Source: Saxidomus purpurata
Taxonomy: Eukaryota; Mollusca; Bivalvia; Venerida; Veneridae
DNA: 64,000 nucleotides
Direction of reading: 5' to 3'
NCBI GenBank assembly: GCA_022818135.1
Contig: JAFMSR010000002.1
Coordinates: forward strand, 41,414,745 to 41,478,744
Made by a program: the position numbers and the translations under genes. The stretch's first letter is position 1. Every line of letters begins with the position of its first letter. Below are positions 63,395-64,000 of this stretch, piece by piece. Under the pieces are notes generated by a model. The model was not told the origin of the DNA. It did no database searches and saw nothing but the letters and a program-made list of their open reading frames with translations.

Positions 63395-64000
63395 CTGTGA
63401 GCTGATGATGACAATAAACACAGTCATATAAGTCTTATCCATTTTTCAATAACTTTCAACGATTGGTGTTTTCCTCTAAGGCAAAATACTCATATTGAAT
63501 GGCTTTCAAAACAATGTTTTGGCCAACACAACTAACAAATACTGTATTTTCTTTGAATTAGCTGAGTCAAACTTTCATGGAACACTCCATTTTCAAATTT
63601 GGTTGTTGCAATTTCCAAGAATGATCATTGGGTATACATGTAGCACAAAAAGTAGGAAACCCAAAACATATTTCAACACTGTAACTTCAAATTCTCTTTA
63701 TAAATTATTATATCTTCCTGTAATGCTATTTATGCATCACTTAAAGCATTTTTATCTCCAACAAACACAACTTCATATTGTGCTAAGGGTGAGCTAAAAC
63801 TGTCATATCTCAGTTTTCAGTGAAGTAATCAAGATATTTCTGGGATAACATTAAAATATAACAAAAACAGTAGCTGTAAAGATGCCAGTCAGTGGCAGTG
63901 AAAGACACAGATATTTATGAGCAGTGAAAGTTGTCAGATGGGGGGAGATCCTCACATTCTCTATTCAAAAATAATTAAATTGATCCAAGCTAGCAAACAC
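63395..64000. other. Window end, nothing recognised
   Basis: AT-rich. A 100-codon plus-strand frame at 63495-63797 has no recognised domain. 'agggtgagctaaaactgtca' at 63785 is a scrap of a family A end. Confidence 0.35.

Overview
This window is animal genomic DNA, probably from a marine bivalve mollusc. It is AT-rich and intron-rich, dense in old transposon copies and mini/microsatellites, with GT-AG introns and no bacterial features. The bivalve assignment is inferred from the repeat landscape: hairpin-ended elements with AGCTCACCTG ends, 'tgaccttgacctttgacct' repeats and tRNA-derived SINEs. No database search supports it.

The main gene lies on the + strand, about 5.86-34.0 kb. It is a glycoside hydrolase family 31 acid alpha-glucosidase (GAA-like), read here as 18 exons encoding about 810 residues. 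The visible part runs from the end of the P-type trefoil domain to the stop codon. The catalytic nucleophile motif ([10 protein letters not shown], split exactly before the Asp by an intron) and the acid/base Asp (GHWLGD) are both present. Many exon lengths and phases equal those of human GAA as I recall them. The 5' end (signal peptide, most of the trefoil) falls in or before a 500-N gap at 5363-5862. The exon equivalent to human exon 18 (25134-25244) has an apparent 1-nt frame break just after WDD, and decayed tandem copies of that region follow at about 1 kb spacing.

Left of the gap (0.6-5.36 kb) is a transposon nest: a truncated TTAA-flanked MITE, two minus-strand hairpin-ended elements, and the relic of a Kolobok-like transposase that runs into the gap.

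The GAA introns carry Helitron-like elements, TTAA MITEs, a SINE, a non-LTR retrotransposon C-terminal relic and several minisatellites. From 34 to 50.6 kb I see no confident coding exon, only repeats: a CRE-octamer array at 39.14 kb, a poly-A/poly-C tract at 42.7-43.0 kb and a 41-bp satellite at 45.1-46.2 kb.

On the minus strand, a second gene is supported by two phase-compatible exons. An internal exon (61137-61215) encodes a basic segment. A terminal exon (50688-50789) ends in ITSV, a class I PDZ-ligand shape. Its product is not recognised. Its 10.3-kb intron holds a 46-bp minisatellite, a SINE, an inverted-repeat element with 166-168-bp internal repeats, and a possible pogo-like MITE. The two genes are convergent: GAA ends at 33.8 kb and the second gene ends at 50.7 kb.
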